Source of the DNA: Trichoplusia ni
Lineage: Eukaryota > Arthropoda > Insecta > Lepidoptera > Noctuidae
Length of the DNA: 64,000 bases
Assembly: GCF_003590095.1 (NCBI RefSeq)
Contig: NC_039478.1
Span: 13,268,001 to 13,332,000 of the forward strand
Direction of reading: 5' to 3'
This document shows positions 63,056-64,000 of this stretch, piece by piece (position 1 is the stretch's first letter; every line of letters starts with the position of its first letter). Under the pieces are notes generated by a model. That model did not search any database. It was not told the origin of the DNA and saw only the letters and a list, made by a program, of their open reading frames with translations. A program made the position numbers and the translations under genes.

Positions 63056-63590
63056 TTCTGTAACTTGTTAGTGACCGCGACTTTGACTGATTTTGTCGTC
63101 GGTGTTAGTACGAGAATTTTGTAAAGGTTTTCAGAAGTCTAGTAGGGTGGCCCGGTCGTCCCTAAGTTTTTAGGTACTATAGATGGACTATAGTTATTTA
63201 GTTTTCTATAGTATTTTATTTAATTAAGTGAACTGTACTTCGTCTTATAATAGAATGTGGTGTACACATACATATGATGGTAGACAACTTAAATATTTAT
63301 GTATATAGGGATTTTTAGTCTTTATAAGTTAATGCCTGTTTGCAATTATCAGGTGTGCAGGACATTCAAACGAATGTTATAATGCCGTTAAATTACTTGA
63401 TATGTATTTTGTGTTTATCAATATCTATTCAGTAGTTCACCAGTTGACATCTATATCTATGAAATTAAATCTTTACAAAAAAAATGTTATCAAAACCTTA
63501 ATATTTAATCCATCAAATAAATAAAAACAGAAACAATTTATATTAATCCGGTAATTCGAAAGCGGCGTGTAACGTCGGGGGAATTGTTTT
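63056..63590. other. AT-rich DNA, nothing recognised
   Basis: No supported feature. Confidence 0.5.
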
Positions 63591-63600
63591 CAAATTCCCT

Positions 63601-63715
63601 TGATAAGGGAGCCCTTGAGCGGAGGTCGGGCGGTGACCTTGACCTAATTGTGACCTTCGATCGAGGGGTCGCAGTTGATGCGATTGACGAGATAAAACAC
63701 GAAGGTGCCTGATAA
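63601..63715. promoter_or_regulatory. Cluster of nuclear-receptor and GATA motifs
   Basis: TGACCTTGA at 63634-63642 is a perfect FTZ-F1/ERR site (TCAAGGTCA on minus). It overlaps TTGACCT, and TGACCTTCG follows at 63651. TGATAAGG (63601), GAGATAAAA (63690) and TGATAACT (63710) are GATA-type sites. The block is GC-richer and non-repetitive. Confidence 0.4.
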
Positions 63716-63844
63716 CTTGGCGGGGGTTGGAAGGCTGTTCAAATGTGGGATATAAGCCTGAAAATGTGCGTGCGGAAATGAAGTGGACAATTTTGCCTAT
63801 TCTAGTAAGTTAACACAGGTAAATGCTACTATTCTCTGGATTGC

Positions 63845-63905
63845 ATATGGATTTGTATAGGTGCACATGATGCAGGTTCAATCCCAACACAGGTATTTTT
63901 AAAAG
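63845..63905 (+). mobile_element. Degenerate tRNA-derived SINE
   Basis: GATGCAGGTTCAATCCCAAC is a B-box-like sequence. The A-box region is barely recognisable. Confidence 0.35.
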
Positions 63906-64000
63906 GTGACGTACTTTCTTACATTTTAATCTAATAATTCTGCAATAGAACCAAACCAATGTTAACCTGCTGATTAAATAAAGCCACGTTCAAACTTCAA

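Noticed and set aside
14..64000. CRISPR array, bacterial operon or prophage
   Set aside because: No regularly spaced direct repeats, no ribosome binding sites and no dense long ORFs; composition and repeats are of an insect.

Overview
This is a 64 kb piece of insect nuclear genome, almost certainly from a moth (Lepidoptera, most like a noctuid). The DNA is AT-rich. It is crowded with short interspersed repeats of lepidopteran type: Helitron-like elements with 3' ends reading GACGAAGTCGCGGGCAAC then AGCTAGT, tRNA-derived SINEs with B boxes of the GGTTCGATCC kind, and 3' stubs of LINEs. There are no bacterial signals, no rRNA, no CRISPR array, no obvious intact tRNA gene and no intact long gene. 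The window is best read as intergenic or intronic DNA of one or more large genes. All family names come from my recollection of lepidopteran repeats plus visible sequence, because no search could be run.

Layout. 0-8 kb: a 696 bp element with perfect 190 bp inverted arms, repeat fragments, a 61-codon open segment at 4.3 kb and a repeat split by a younger insertion at 5.7 kb. 8-22 kb: mostly quiet AT-rich DNA with SINEs, LINE stubs and one full Helitron-like copy. 22-30 kb: what looks like the first coding exon and leader of a minus-strand gene (22.6-22.8 kb), a CRE-centred bidirectional promoter candidate (27.1 kb) and a near-perfect minus-strand recursive splice site (29.59 kb). 30-41 kb: repeats, a TATA promoter candidate and a nuclear-receptor direct repeat. 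40.9-43.1 kb: the most gene-like part, with an intact 90-codon minus-strand ORF in good start context, two GC-rich short exon candidates on the same strand and a DRE-type promoter motif. 44-58 kb: the densest repeats, including a 570 bp MITE with perfect 40 bp terminal inverted repeats, five Helitron-like copies and many SINEs. 58-64 kb: two strong CTCF-consensus matches facing each other 1.5 kb apart, an ambiguous sense/antisense open segment and a nuclear-receptor/GATA motif cluster at the right edge.

Working model (inference). Several minus-strand signals run from about 43 kb down to about 2.4 kb: short exon-like islands, a ratchet point and compatible reading phases. They fit a large minus-strand gene with very long introns, but no product could be recognised and every exon call needs RNA evidence. 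The safest calls are the repeats and the inverted-repeat structures, which were checked base by base.
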